A stretch of DNA of 64,000 nucleotides. It comes from Trebonia sp963811335 (GTDB lineage Bacteria > Actinomycetota > Actinomycetes > Streptosporangiales > Streptosporangiaceae). Position numbers and translations under genes: made by a program. The notes under the pieces are model-generated. The model was not told the DNA's origin. It made no database searches and was given only the letters and a program-made list of their open reading frames with translations. This document shows, in pieces, positions 25,972 through 33,924 of this stretch (positions are counted from its first letter, which is position 1; every line of letters starts with the position of its first letter). The DNA lies in the NCBI GenBank assembly GCA_963811335.1, contig CAWERB010000024.1:1-64000 (forward strand), in the 5' to 3' direction.

Positions 25972-26430
25972 ATGAACGACGCCGCAGCCCGCTACATCAA
26001 GCCCAAGTCCGCAAGCAACCTGTTCAACGACACCGTGGGCCGCCTGACCCGCCTCGGCGTCAGCGTCTACGGCTCGCGCGTGCTGTACGTCAAGGGCCGC
26101 ACCTCCGGCGAGTGGCGGAGCACCCCGGTCAACCCGCTGCGGCTCGCGGACGGTACCCGGTACCTGGTCGCACCGCGCGGCAACACGCAGTGGGTGCGCA
26201 ACATGCGCGCCGCGGGCGGCGGCGAGCTGCGCATCGGCCGCAAGGTCGAGCCGTTCACGGCGACCGAGGTCGCCGACGACGCCAAGCCCGCGATCCTGCG
26301 CGCCTACCTCAGGAAGTGGAAGTTCGAGGTCGGCGTGTTCTTCGACGGCGTGGACGGATCAGCACCGGAGGAGAAGCTGCGCGAGATCGCCCCCGGCTAC
26401 CCGATCTTCCGCATCGAGCCCGCGCGGTAA
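25972..26430 (+). CDS. Deazaflavin (F420)-dependent nitroreductase-family protein (DDN/DUF385)
   Basis: 152 residues. LYVKGRTSGEWRSTPVNPLR, RYLVAPRGNTQWVRNMRAAG and GGELRIGRK are conserved in DDN-family proteins, which use F420H2. The gene is divergent from the TetR regulator, with shared operators, so it may respond to the regulator's ligand. Confidence 0.87.
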   Translation: MNDAAARYIKPKSASNLFNDTVGRLTRLGVSVYGSRVLYVKGRTSGEWRSTPVNPLRLADGTRYLVAPRGNTQWVRNMRAAGGGELRIGRKVEPFTATEVADDAKPAILRAYLRKWKFEVGVFFDGVDGSAPEEKLREIAPGYPIFRIEPAR

Positions 26431-26448
26431 CCCGCTAGGCAGTGCCAG

Positions 26449-27444
26449 CTAAACAGGGCCGAAAGTAGCGGCCAGCTTGTCCATCAGCGCGTCGAGCTTG
26501 GCGTCCACAACCTGCCGCGCGGGGTCCTCCAGGTACCAGCGCACGATCTCCCGCGCGCCCCGCTCGAACGGCACGACCGCCCGCCAGCCGGGCACCACGG
26601 ACTTGATCTTCGTGTTGTCGAACACCACCGAGTGGGTCTTGTCCCCGAGCAGCCCGGCTCCCCACTCCGGGTCGTGCGCCGCGATGACGTCCGACGGCAC
26701 GTGCACGATGCGCGGCGTCACGCCGAGCGCGGCGCCAAGCGCATAAGCGATCTGGTCCCAGGTCAGCACGTCATCGGACGTGATGTGGAACGCCTCACCG
26801 TAGGTCCGCGGGTGGCCGAGCAGCGGCACGAAGGCCCGCGCGAAGTCGGTGTTGTGCGTCACCGTCCACAGCGACGTCCCGTCCCCGTGCACGATCACGG
26901 GCTTGCCCGCGAGCATCCGCGCCAGCGACGTCCACCCGCCGGACAGCACCGTCTTCGTCGCGTCGTAGGTATGCGACGGCCGCACGATCGTCGCCGGGAA
27001 GCCGTTGTCCCGGTACTCGGCGACCAGCAGGTCCTCGCACGCGATCTTGTCCCGCGAGTACTGCCAGTACGGGTTGCGCAGCGGCGTCGACTCGGTGATC
27101 GGCAGCCGTGACGCCGGCTTCTGGTAGGCCGACGCGGTGGAGATGAACACGTACTGCGCGGTCCTGTCCCTGAACAGCTCCACGTCGGCCCGCACGTGCC
27201 CAGGGGTGAAGGCGACCCAGTCCACGACCGAGTCAAAGTCAAAGTCCTCAAGGGCAGCCAGAACGGAGGCGGGCTCGCGCACGTCACCGCGCAGCTCCGT
27301 CACCCCGGAGGGCAGCGGCCTGGCCGCGGACCGCCCTCGGTTGAGCACGAACAGCTCGATGCCGGGATCGCCCGCCGACTCCCGCACGCACGCCGACGAG
27401 ATGACCCCGGTACCACCGATGAAAAGAACCCGCACCTTTCCCAT
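26449..27444 (-). CDS. NAD-dependent epimerase/dehydratase-type SDR protein
   Basis: 331 residues. The Rossmann motif is RVLFIGGTGVISSACVRESA, an extended-SDR variant. The usual Tyr/Lys pair is replaced by YSRDKIACEDLL, still YxxxK. Stretches VSGGWTSLARML and HITSDDVLTWDQIAYALGAA follow. Members of this group act on nucleotide sugars or related compounds; the substrate is unknown. Confidence 0.82.
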   Translation of the reverse strand: MGKVRVLFIGGTGVISSACVRESAGDPGIELFVLNRGRSAARPLPSGVTELRGDVREPASVLAALEDFDFDSVVDWVAFTPGHVRADVELFRDRTAQYVFISTASAYQKPASRLPITESTPLRNPYWQYSRDKIACEDLLVAEYRDNGFPATIVRPSHTYDATKTVLSGGWTSLARMLAGKPVIVHGDGTSLWTVTHNTDFARAFVPLLGHPRTYGEAFHITSDDVLTWDQIAYALGAALGVTPRIVHVPSDVIAAHDPEWGAGLLGDKTHSVVFDNTKIKSVVPGWRAVVPFERGAREIVRWYLEDPARQVVDAKLDALMDKLAATFGPV

Positions 27445-27533
27445 GGCCCAAGGCTAACGGGGCCGCGGTCCGGCCTCCCCCTCGGCCTCCCGCAGCCTGC
27501 CCGGCGCGGGGCAGGTCTGGAACGGCTGTGCGG

Positions 27534-27929
27534 CTAACGGTTGTAGAAGACGTTGGACTGCGTGTTGCCCTCGCCGACCTGGATGCCCTGCCCGCCGGTG
27601 ATCGTCACGTGGTACTTGCCCCGGCTGGCGCCCGCCTTGTCCACCAGCTCCATCAGCTCCTTGGCGGCGGCGAGGAGGTCGGCGTCGTCGGCCGCCTTGG
27701 CCTCGGTGAGCTCGGCGGTGAGCACCGGCTTCCACGTGTCCGGTGCGGTTTCGTACCGGTCAAGGGCCAGCTGCCCGTCGGGCCTTGCGGCGACCCGCTT
27801 GCGCGCCAGCCCGCGCAGCTTCGCGTAGGCGGCCTTGGCCGCGTCCTTCGCGGTGTCCTTCAGCCCGTCGATGGCACCAGCGGCCGCCCCGGCGGCCAGC
27901 GCCGTAATGATCAGTGTGATCGGATCCAT
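27534..27929 (-). CDS. Small protein with C-terminal amyloid-signalling (RHIM-like PP) motif
   Basis: 131 residues, ATG at 27929 behind GGGAGAG. It starts with a short hydrophobic helix (MDPITLIITALAAGAAAGAI), then an Ala/Lys-rich helical body, and ends GGQGIQVGEGNTQSNVFYNR. The G-xQxG-xxN-xQxN-xF pattern is that of bacterial amyloid signalling (BASS/RHIM-like) motifs reported in actinomycetes, where they pass signals from receptors to effectors by amyloid templating. No NLR, protease or other effector gene adjoins it, so its partner must lie elsewhere. Confidence 0.78.
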   Translation of the reverse strand: MDPITLIITALAAGAAAGAIDGLKDTAKDAAKAAYAKLRGLARKRVAARPDGQLALDRYETAPDTWKPVLTAELTEAKAADDADLLAAAKELMELVDKAGASRGKYHVTITGGQGIQVGEGNTQSNVFYNR

Positions 27930-28029
27930 CCGCTCTCCCAGCGCCGCCGTCTCAACCGCTTGCGTCCAGGTTGGCACGGGCCGCCGCGCCTGGCGAGGAC
28001 TTGACGACCTACGTGGCGCTACGGGCGGG

Positions 28030-28722
28030 TCAGTCGGCTGGGAAGCGGGCGAGGACGTCGAAGGGGTCCGGGCCGGCCGGCGGGTAGTCGAGGCGGTCGC
28101 GCACGGCCACGACGCCCTGGACGTGGCGGGCGCGGCGGACGATGTCATGGCCCTGCGTGCAGGTCCGCGGCCTGCCGGTGAGGGTGACCACGCCGTCGGC
28201 CACGGCCACGTCGAACCGTTCCGCGTCGGCCGACGACTCGCAGACCGCGATCTCGTTCCTGATCTCCTCGCCGATCTCCACGTCCGCGCGGCCGTAGACG
28301 GCGAGCACGTCCGCCCGGCTGACGATCCCGGCGAGGTGGTTGTCCTCGTCGATGACCGGAAGGCGCTTGACCCTGCGCACGTACATCAGCCGGGCGGCGT
28401 GCTCGACGGTGTCGTCGGGCGAGACGGTCGCCGCGGGCGAGGACATCAGGTCCTCGGCGGTGAGCCCGCGAGCCTTCTCCATCTCGTGCTGGTGCAAGAT
28501 GCCGGTGATCATGCCAGGCATCCGGCCTTCCCCGCCGTCCAGCGCCAGCTTGGCGAGCAGGTCGGACTCGGAGACCACGCCGATCACCTCGCCGGAGTCA
28601 CTGAGCACCGGAAAGGCGCTCACCCGGAACTGTCGCAGCGCGGCGGCGATCGCCGCGTACGGCGTGTCATGTTCCACCCAGACGACCTGCGTGGTCATCA
28701 CGTCCTTGACGAGAGCGTTCAT
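28030..28722 (-). CDS. CBS-pair protein with C-terminal BON domain
   Basis: 230 residues from MNALVKDVMTTQVVWV (ATG 28722). Two CBS units: AFPVLSDSGEVIGVVSESDL and RLPVIDEDNHLAGIVSRADV, linked by a segment with LTAEDLMSSPA. The C-terminus is a BON-like domain (IAVCESSADAERFDVAVADG, GVVTLTGR). CBS pairs sense adenine nucleotides, and such proteins are often in DosR-type regulons. It directly follows the broken alcohol dehydrogenase, whose promoter has DosR-like boxes. Confidence 0.87.
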   Translation of the reverse strand: MNALVKDVMTTQVVWVEHDTPYAAIAAALRQFRVSAFPVLSDSGEVIGVVSESDLLAKLALDGGEGRMPGMITGILHQHEMEKARGLTAEDLMSSPAATVSPDDTVEHAARLMYVRRVKRLPVIDEDNHLAGIVSRADVLAVYGRADVEIGEEIRNEIAVCESSADAERFDVAVADGVVTLTGRPRTCTQGHDIVRRARHVQGVVAVRDRLDYPPAGPDPFDVLARFPAD

Positions 28723-28730
28723 GGCGCGCC

Positions 28731-28900
28731 TCACTCTTCCTCTTGCTCTTCCTCGCGGGTCAGCACGACCTTGAGCGCGCCGCTCGCGGCGTCACCGAAG
28801 ATGTCGTTGGCCTGCTCGAAGTCGTTCCTGCCGAATCGGTGAGTTCGGCGACTTCTTCCCAGGCCTTCTCGCCGGGACCGTGGTACACGAGCGCCCGCAT
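28731..28900 (-). pseudogene. Alcohol dehydrogenase remnant with most of the gene deleted
   Basis: ATG at 28900 with GGAGG in front gives MRALVYHGPGEKAWEEVAEL, a normal zinc alcohol dehydrogenase start. About 20 codons later, in another frame, comes NDFEQANDIFGDAASGALKV, the normal C-terminus, and a stop. Some 300 codons between are gone. The promoter keeps its DosR-like boxes (28961-28996), so the leftover may now serve as a leader for the CBS-BON gene. Confidence 0.75.
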
Positions 28901-28960
28901 GGTGGCCTCCTCGTCGCTCGGTTCCTGACTCAAGCCTCGCCATGTTCCCCGGCCGGAGGC

Positions 28961-28996
28961 AGGGGCGAAGGTCCCCGCGGATGAGACAAAAGGTCT
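28961..28996. promoter_or_regulatory. Two DosR-like boxes between the ADH remnant and a PNPOx-fold gene
   Basis: On the reverse strand GGGGACCTTCGCCCCT (28961-28976) lies 60 bases before the ADH-remnant ATG. AGACCTTTTGTCTC (28983-28996) lies 69 bases before the GTG of the rightward PNPOx-fold gene. The spacing suggests one box for each direction. Confidence 0.55.
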
Positions 28997-29065
28997 GGCC
29001 TCCCGCGGGCCAAGCATCGGTAGGGTCATCTGTAGGGTTGTCAAGCCGGGGAAGGAGCAGCCACA

Positions 29066-29488
29066 GTGGCTGACCGTGTGATCGAGGAGCTCGCAGAGGA
29101 TGAGTGCCTCAAGCTGATATCTGGAGGCGGGATCGGTCGCATCGCCTACACCGGCCGGTTCGGGCCGGCGGTGCTTCCTGTGAACTACGCGTGGCTCGAC
29201 GGGGCGGTCGTGTTCCGCACCGCGGCGAACAGCCCGCTCGATGAGGACCTGCGGACCGGGATCGCGGACGCCGACTACAAGGTGGCGTTCGAGATCGACA
29301 GCATCGACCCGGCCGCCAGGCAAGGCTGGAGCGTCCTTATCCAGGGGCCTGCCCATCTCGTCACCGGGGCCACGGAGGACGCGGTCCGCCAGGCCGGAGT
29401 CGAGCCATGGGCCCCGGGAGACCGTGAGCTGTTCGTCCGGATCGTCCCGTCCCGCGTCACCGGCCGCCGTGTCGGCCCCGCCAGGTAA
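29066..29488 (+). CDS. Pyridoxamine 5'-phosphate oxidase-fold protein
   Basis: 140 residues, GTG start with AAGGAG upstream. DECLKLISGGGIGRIAYTGR, VLPVNYAWLDGAVVFRTAAN and RQGWSVLIQGPAHLV match the paralogues at 23753 and 30180. It ends RIVPSRVTGRRVG, the same ending as those. Likely flavin- or F420-binding and hypoxia-induced; chemistry unknown. Confidence 0.86.
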   Translation: MADRVIEELAEDECLKLISGGGIGRIAYTGRFGPAVLPVNYAWLDGAVVFRTAANSPLDEDLRTGIADADYKVAFEIDSIDPAARQGWSVLIQGPAHLVTGATEDAVRQAGVEPWAPGDRELFVRIVPSRVTGRRVGPAR

Positions 29489-29492
29489 GGAC

Positions 29493-29507
29493 GGGACTTC
29501 TGGCCCT
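29493..29507 (+). promoter_or_regulatory. DosR-like box upstream of the cyclic-nucleotide-domain gene
   Basis: GGGACTTCTGGCCCTGACGA begins at 29493, just after the previous stop, and ends 70 bases before the next ATG. It matches the box at 32209 at 18 of 20 bases, including GACGA after the palindrome. Confidence 0.65.
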
Positions 29508-29581
29508 GACGACCGCGTCGACTGCGGCCCATGCTGGAGGCAGGAGCGGATGGTGACTGCATTCCACCAGGGGGTGATCGC

Positions 29582-30061
29582 ATGATGCAGGTCACAGGAA
29601 AGGTCCTGGCCGCTCAGAGATTCCTGAACGGCATGGAGCCTGGACAGTTGGACGAGCTGGCCACGGCGGCGTCCGAGGTCATGTTCCCCGCGGGCTACCG
29701 GATCTTCGCTGAGGGGGGCTACGCCGACAAGTTCTGGCTGGTCGAGTCCGGCCATGTCGCTGTGGACGTGCAGGTGCCGGGCGAGGGTGCCGCGGTTATC
29801 GCCAACGTCGGCATCGGCGGCCTGCTTGGCTGGTCCTGGATGGTCCCGTCGCACACGTGGGCGCTCGGCGCGGTATGCGTCACCGAGGTCAAGGCGTACG
29901 AATTCAACGCTTCGGCCGTCCGTGAGCGCTGCGCTGCCGACCCGGCGCTCGGGGCCGAGCTCATCTTGCGCGTGTTCCAGGTGGTCGCGGCACGCCTGCA
30001 GGACACCCGGGCCACGCTCATCACCAGGGCCGCGGACGCGAGCCGGTACGCGATATCGTGA
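29582..30061 (+). CDS. Stand-alone cyclic-nucleotide-binding (Crp-like) domain protein
   Basis: 159 residues. A single double-stranded beta-helix domain: FLNGMEPGQLDELATAASEV, AGYRIFAEGGYADKFWLVES and VGIGGLLGWSWMVPSHTWAL. The C-terminal helix (ELILRVFQVVAARLQDTRAT) ends the protein; no DNA-binding helix-turn-helix follows. It may sense a ligand and act through a partner. A similar protein is encoded inside the hydrogenase operon at 46590. Confidence 0.85.
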   Translation: MMQVTGKVLAAQRFLNGMEPGQLDELATAASEVMFPAGYRIFAEGGYADKFWLVESGHVAVDVQVPGEGAAVIANVGIGGLLGWSWMVPSHTWALGAVCVTEVKAYEFNASAVRERCAADPALGAELILRVFQVVAARLQDTRATLITRAADASRYAIS

Positions 30062-30179
30062 CCGCACTCGCTGCCGCCGATGTGGTGCCGCCGCCCTTCC
30101 CGGGCGGCGGCACCCCTTCTCGCCTACCCGCCACGCCCGCCAGCGCCCGCCCGGTCCGCCTGCCGTGCCGGGCCCCCGG

Positions 30180-30908
30180 CTACTGCGACCGGATGCGGCG
30201 GCCGGTGAGGTGGGCCGGGACGATCCTGACGAACAGGTCGTGTTCACCGGCGGGCCACGGCCGCAGGTCGCAGCCCTCATGGAGCTTGCGCTGCTCGCCC
30301 GGCTGGAGTACCCGGTGCGCTTCGCCGCGGACGAGCACGCTCCATCCCTGGCCAAGCTCCAGGTCGAAGTGGTCCGCCTGGAAGGAGACCGGGCCGTCGC
30401 CGTGCGCGGCGATAAGCGAGCCTGAGCCGGTCCTGATCACGATGGTCCGCTCGGTTACCGCGTAGTTCACCGGCAGGACCGCCAGCCCGGCAGCGGTGCC
30501 GAAAGCGATCCGGCCGATCCCGTGCGGGCCGAGCAGCCGGTAGCACTCCGCAGGGAGCAGGCGCTCGATAATGCCTGCCGAGCCCCAGCACGCCTTGGCC
30601 GCGTCACGGCCGGGCGGTGCCTCCTGCCCGGCGCCGAGCAGGGCGGCGGACGTGGTGGACAGGGCCGCCGCCAGCTGGCGCAACGTCGCGGCACCCGGCT
30701 GGCCGGGGAAGTTCTCCAGGTACGCCAGGTACCGCGGCTCTACCCGGGCCCTGTGCGCCACCTGGCTGACGCTGAGCCGCAGCTCCGCTCGCCGCGCCGC
30801 CAGCCGCCTGCTGAGGTCTCCGGGATCGCGCGGCACCGGCCAGTGCCAGGGGCCGTCGCTGCCGTCTCCCGCCCTCGCGGTCGTGCCGTGTACCTGGTTG
30901 ACGGTCAT
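30180..30908 (-). CDS. XRE helix-turn-helix fused to a PNPOx-fold domain
   Basis: 242 residues from ATG at 30908 (GAGG upstream). Residues about 25-90 form an XRE-type helix-turn-helix: SRRLAARRAELRLSVSQVAH then RVEPRYLAYLENFPGQPGAA. Residues about 115-240 form a PNPOx-like barrel: CYRLLGPHGIGRIAFGTAAG and AVLPVNYAVTERTIVIRTGS. This could be a regulator whose DNA binding responds to a flavin or F420 cofactor. Two DosR-like boxes precede it. Confidence 0.87.
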   Translation of the reverse strand: MTVNQVHGTTARAGDGSDGPWHWPVPRDPGDLSRRLAARRAELRLSVSQVAHRARVEPRYLAYLENFPGQPGAATLRQLAAALSTTSAALLGAGQEAPPGRDAAKACWGSAGIIERLLPAECYRLLGPHGIGRIAFGTAAGLAVLPVNYAVTERTIVIRTGSGSLIAAHGDGPVSFQADHFDLELGQGWSVLVRGEAHRVLQPGEQRKLHEGCDLRPWPAGEHDLFVRIVPAHLTGRRIRSQ

Positions 30909-30972
30909 CACAACCACCTCGATCTCACTGTCTGTTTCCTTCAAGCCTGTCGGTGCGGACCGTCACGCAAGA

Positions 30973-31008
30973 GGGCCTTTCGGGTCGGCTATCCGGGACC
31001 TGAGGCCC
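30973..31008 (-). promoter_or_regulatory. Tandem DosR-like boxes upstream of the XRE-PNPOx gene
   Basis: GGGCCTTTCGGGTC (30973-30986) and GGGACCTGAGGCCC (30995-31008) start 22 bp apart. The nearer one is 64 bases before the ATG. The same 22-bp step occurs at 23650. Confidence 0.6.
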
Positions 31009-31070
31009 AGGCTCGCGATGAATTGGCTGGTCAGGCCCGCGCGGGTAGGCGGTGGGGATTGCCGGCCGCA

Positions 31071-31616
31071 CTACCGCCGGCCTGGGACCCGGGCCGCGGC
31101 GGTGGTCTCGCCGACCAGCGCACCCCAGGAGCGGGCCCGGGCCGCCTCGCCAGGGAGCAGCGCGTTCTGGCTGCTGACCAGGAAGCTTTCCGGCGGCACC
31201 ACCAGGCGGCAGCCGCGCCGGCGCAGCAGCCGGGCGATGCCCCGGCTGGCGCGGCCGGTGAGCGCGGGAATCCCGGTGAGCCGGGTGTCGAAGGACGCGG
31301 CGAGCACGTTCTCGCCGTCCAGCCCGGCCAGCCATCCGCGCAGGCCCGGGCCGTCGGCGTCCGGGTCAAGTATCAGCCTGCTGCCCTGCTTGCGGGCCGT
31401 TTCCGCCGCCGACCGCCGGGAGGCGACGGAAGGCATCCCGTGCATGTGCGTCGGGCATCCCGCGACGATCAGGTCGGCCGCGGCGACGAGCTCGCGGCTA
31501 GCCCGGGTCACCGGCACCACGGTCACCTCGTGGGTGGCGCCAAGCCCAGCGGCGATCTCGACCGCGACCGCGCGCGTGTTCCCGTACATCGATTCGTAGA
31601 CCACCAGCGCCCGCAT
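31071..31616 (-). CDS. Flavodoxin-like protein
   Basis: 181 residues from MRALVVYESMYGNTRAVAVE, which is the FMN phosphate-binding loop. VIVAGCPTHMHGMPSVASRR and GKN-like loops follow. It probably binds FMN and could carry electrons for the hypoxia genes around it. GGAAGGGA lies before the ATG; a start nine bases earlier is possible. Confidence 0.82.
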   Translation of the reverse strand: MRALVVYESMYGNTRAVAVEIAAGLGATHEVTVVPVTRASRELVAAADLIVAGCPTHMHGMPSVASRRSAAETARKQGSRLILDPDADGPGLRGWLAGLDGENVLAASFDTRLTGIPALTGRASRGIARLLRRRGCRLVVPPESFLVSSQNALLPGEAARARSWGALVGETTAAARVPGRR

Positions 31617-31692
31617 GATAACCACGTCCCTTCCAGTTCAAGCAAAACCCCGCGGGTGCCCGGCACCCAAGAGGCATTGGCCTGCGCTGACC

Positions 31693-31706
31693 AGGACGAA
31701 GGTCGC
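31693..31706 (-). promoter_or_regulatory. DosR-like box upstream of the flavodoxin-like gene
   Basis: On the reverse strand GCGACCTTCGTCCT lies 76 bases before the ATG, close to GGGACCTTCGTCCC. Confidence 0.5.
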
Positions 31707-31728
31707 GAGCCCGACCGGGAATCGGCGC

Positions 31729-32064
31729 TCAGGCGGCCCGGCTTGGCACGTCGGCCAGCTCGAGGCCGATCCAGGTCGCGATGTCCCCGGGCGTCCCGGG
31801 CAGCTCGCGGACGATGGCCTTGGCGGCCGCGAGGGCAGCACGCGAGACGCGGTAGTGATGGCCGCACAGCAGCAGCTCGGTCGTGTGCGGCCGGGACGGG
31901 CACGGCGGCATGACGACCCGCACCGCGGGCCTGGCCGGGCAGCAGCATGCGCGGCCAACGGCGCCATCTGGCTCCTTGCTAAGCCAGGTCCTCCAGTCAT
32001 CAGGGCCTGTCTGCGCCGCGGGGGCTTTGCCGGCGGCGGACGGGGAGGGAAATCTCGGGCTCAT
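31729..32064 (-). CDS. Small zinc-ribbon-like protein (DUF7455-like)
   Basis: 111 residues. CCCPARPAVRVVMPPCPSRP and TTELLLCGHHYRVSRAALAA resemble the CxxCxA...LLFCGHH pattern of DUF7455 proteins, probably a metal site. The rest is an Ala/Pro-rich head and a short helical tail. Divergent from the SRPBCC gene; the shared promoter has DosR-like boxes on each side. Confidence 0.6.
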   Translation of the reverse strand: MSPRFPSPSAAGKAPAAQTGPDDWRTWLSKEPDGAVGRACCCPARPAVRVVMPPCPSRPHTTELLLCGHHYRVSRAALAAAKAIVRELPGTPGDIATWIGLELADVPSRAA

Positions 32065-32121
32065 GGCTCAAGTGTTGCCGGGCTGGAACCGCGCGGGGAG
32101 AGACGAAATCCACGTCATCGA

Positions 32122-32148
32122 GTGCCGAAAGTCCCAGACGAAGGACCC
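32122..32148 (-). promoter_or_regulatory. Adjacent DosR-like boxes upstream of the DUF7455-like gene
   Basis: On the reverse strand GGGTCCTTCGTCT (32136-32148) is followed directly by GGGACTTTCGGCAC (32122-32135), 57 bases before the ATG. GGGACTTTCGGC closely fits DosR half-sites. Confidence 0.55.
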
Positions 32149-32208
32149 TGACCAAACCCGCCCACGAGCGGCTCGCCGAGCGAGCGGTGGCCAGTGGCCG
32201 CCGACTCC

Positions 32209-32223
32209 GGGACGTCCGGCCCT
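32209..32223 (+). promoter_or_regulatory. DosR-like box upstream of the SRPBCC gene
   Basis: GGGACGTCCGGCCCTGACGA begins at 32209; the palindrome ends 65 bases before the ATG at 32289. Near-twin of the box at 29493. Confidence 0.65.
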
Positions 32224-32288
32224 GACGAACGCCTGGCGAGGAGGCGAGGCTGAGAGGAACCGTAAGGAAGAACGATGGGGGGATCACC

Positions 32289-32927
32289 ATGAAAGCCAGA
32301 CCTGTGCTGACGGCCGCCATAGGCACGGCAGCCACCGTCGGCCCGGCCGCTTACCTGCTCTTCTTCCGTCGCCGGTGCCTCAACTGGGGCGCGCGGGCCG
32401 ATGAGGTCGCCGCGAAGCTGCCAGGCGACGAGCTGCTTGCCGACCCCGGCCTGGTGACGACCCGCGCCATCACCGTCCACGCGCCTGCCGGAGCGATCTG
32501 GCCATGGCTGGCGCAGATGGGCAGCGGCCGCGGCGGCGCGTACACCTACGACTGGATCGAGAACCTGTTCGGCCTGAACATGCACAGCGCCTCGGAGATC
32601 CTGTCCGAGTACCAGGACATCAAGGTCGGCGACGAGCTTCCAGTCGGCGGAGGCGGCCCGGTCATGCGGGTGGAGGTCGCCGACCCGCCGCGGGCCCTGG
32701 CGGTCCGCAGCGCCGACCACAACTGGGCATGGATCTTCGCGGTGCTCCCCGAGGGCGAATCGACCCGGCTGATCAGCAGGAACAGGATCGCCACGAAGGC
32801 TTTGTCACCCGCGGGCCGGCTGTTCTACCTGCTGTTCATGGAACCGGGCAGCCTGGTGATGGAGCGCAAGATGCTGCTGGGCATCAAGCGGCGCGCCGAG
32901 CACGGGGAGTACGCCACCGGCGAGTAA
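32289..32927 (+). CDS. SRPBCC-fold protein with N-terminal membrane anchor
   Basis: 212 residues. A short hydrophobic segment (VLTAAIGTAATVGPAAYLLF) leads into a START/SRPBCC-like domain: TTRAITVHAPAGAIWPWLAQ, GGAYTYDWIENLFGLNMHSA and HNWAWIFAVLPEGESTRLIS. Proteins of this kind bind hydrophobic ligands. It has its own DosR-like box. Confidence 0.78.
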   Translation: MKARPVLTAAIGTAATVGPAAYLLFFRRRCLNWGARADEVAAKLPGDELLADPGLVTTRAITVHAPAGAIWPWLAQMGSGRGGAYTYDWIENLFGLNMHSASEILSEYQDIKVGDELPVGGGGPVMRVEVADPPRALAVRSADHNWAWIFAVLPEGESTRLISRNRIATKALSPAGRLFYLLFMEPGSLVMERKMLLGIKRRAEHGEYATGE

Positions 32928-32954
32928 CCCAAGGCGTGGCCAGTGCGCCGCAAG

Positions 32955-33012
32955 CCCCGCGTCTGCGGGGCCCAGGCAGGCGGGCTGCGCGCCGCAGCCC
33001 CGCGTCTGCGGG
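32955..33012. terminator. Two tandem GC hairpins between convergent genes
   Basis: CCCCGCGTCTGCGGGG (32955-32970) is a 6-bp stem with a GTCT loop; a near copy lies at 32998-33012. They sit between the ends of the SRPBCC (+) and ABC permease (-) genes, so they could end transcription from both sides. No U-run follows, as is usual in actinomycetes. Confidence 0.6.
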
Positions 33013-33159
33013 CCCACGAGCCGCGCCGGCCGGAATCAGCCGTTCCCTCCGCCCCTGCCGTAACATCAGAGGCGACTGAAGCTGCCCCTGAGTGCCGCTG
33101 GCCCGGCGCAACGGCGGGCATCCCCCTCTACTGGCTGGTTCTGAGGGTCTTGGCGAGGG

Positions 33160-33924
33160 TCATGGCGTGCGCCGTCGCAACGTGAGCGCGCCGCCGACCA
33201 GTGCGGCGGCGGTGAACGCGAGGATGACCGCCACGTCCGCGCTGAGCGCGCTCGTCCACGAGGCCGAGGCGGTGATCCGCTGCATGGCGTCGACCGCGTA
33301 GGACAACGGCAGGACGTCAGATAGCCAGCGGAGCACGGCCGTCATGTGGTCGCGGGACACGATGAGGCCGCACAGCAGCGCCTGCGGGAGCACGAAGGCG
33401 GGCATGAACTGGACGGCCTGGAACTCGGTGCGGGCGAACGCGCTCGCGAACAGCCCGCAGGCCATGCCGAGCACGGCGTCGAGCACCGCGATGACGGCCA
33501 TCGGCACCGCCGAGCCGGGCGTGGTGACGCCCAGCCAGGTCAGCGAGACCACCAGCACCAGGGTCACCTGCGCGACCGCCATCAGCCCGAAGGCGATGCC
33601 GTAGCCCGCCAGCAGGTCCAGCTTGCCGAGCGGCATCGCCATCAGCCGCTCGAGCGTCCCTCTCGCCCGCTCTCGCTGGGTGGTGATCGCCGCCACGATG
33701 AACATGATCACGAACGGGAACACGCCGATGTACTCGGGCGCGACCCGGTTGAGCACCAGGGAGCTGGAGACCACGTAGCGGAGCAGGATCATCAGGACCG
33801 CGGGTACCGCCACCATCATCGCGATGGTGCGCGGGTCGTGCCGCAGCTGGGTGAGCACCCGGCGGGCGGTCGCGCCGGCGAGCACCGGGTTGAACTCCCC
33901 GGGCGCGGGCGCCTGGCCGCTCAC
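33160..33924 (-). CDS. ABC-2 type transporter permease
   Basis: 254 residues from the GTG at 33924, which overlaps the ATPase stop as GTGA. Six membrane segments, including MMVAVPAVLMILLRYVVSSS and FVIMFIVAAITTQRERARGT; the RERARGTLERLMAMPL stretch is typical of ABC-2 exporters. Works with the ATPase encoded just upstream. Substrate unknown. Confidence 0.88.
   Translation of the reverse strand: MSGQAPAPGEFNPVLAGATARRVLTQLRHDPRTIAMMVAVPAVLMILLRYVVSSSLVLNRVAPEYIGVFPFVIMFIVAAITTQRERARGTLERLMAMPLGKLDLLAGYGIAFGLMAVAQVTLVLVVSLTWLGVTTPGSAVPMAVIAVLDAVLGMACGLFASAFARTEFQAVQFMPAFVLPQALLCGLIVSRDHMTAVLRWLSDVLPLSYAVDAMQRITASASWTSALSADVAVILAFTAAALVGGALTLRRRTP

Noticed and set aside
29582..30061. Crp/Fnr transcription factor
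   Set aside because: The protein ends after the ligand domain helix; no helix-turn-helix is present in any frame downstream.
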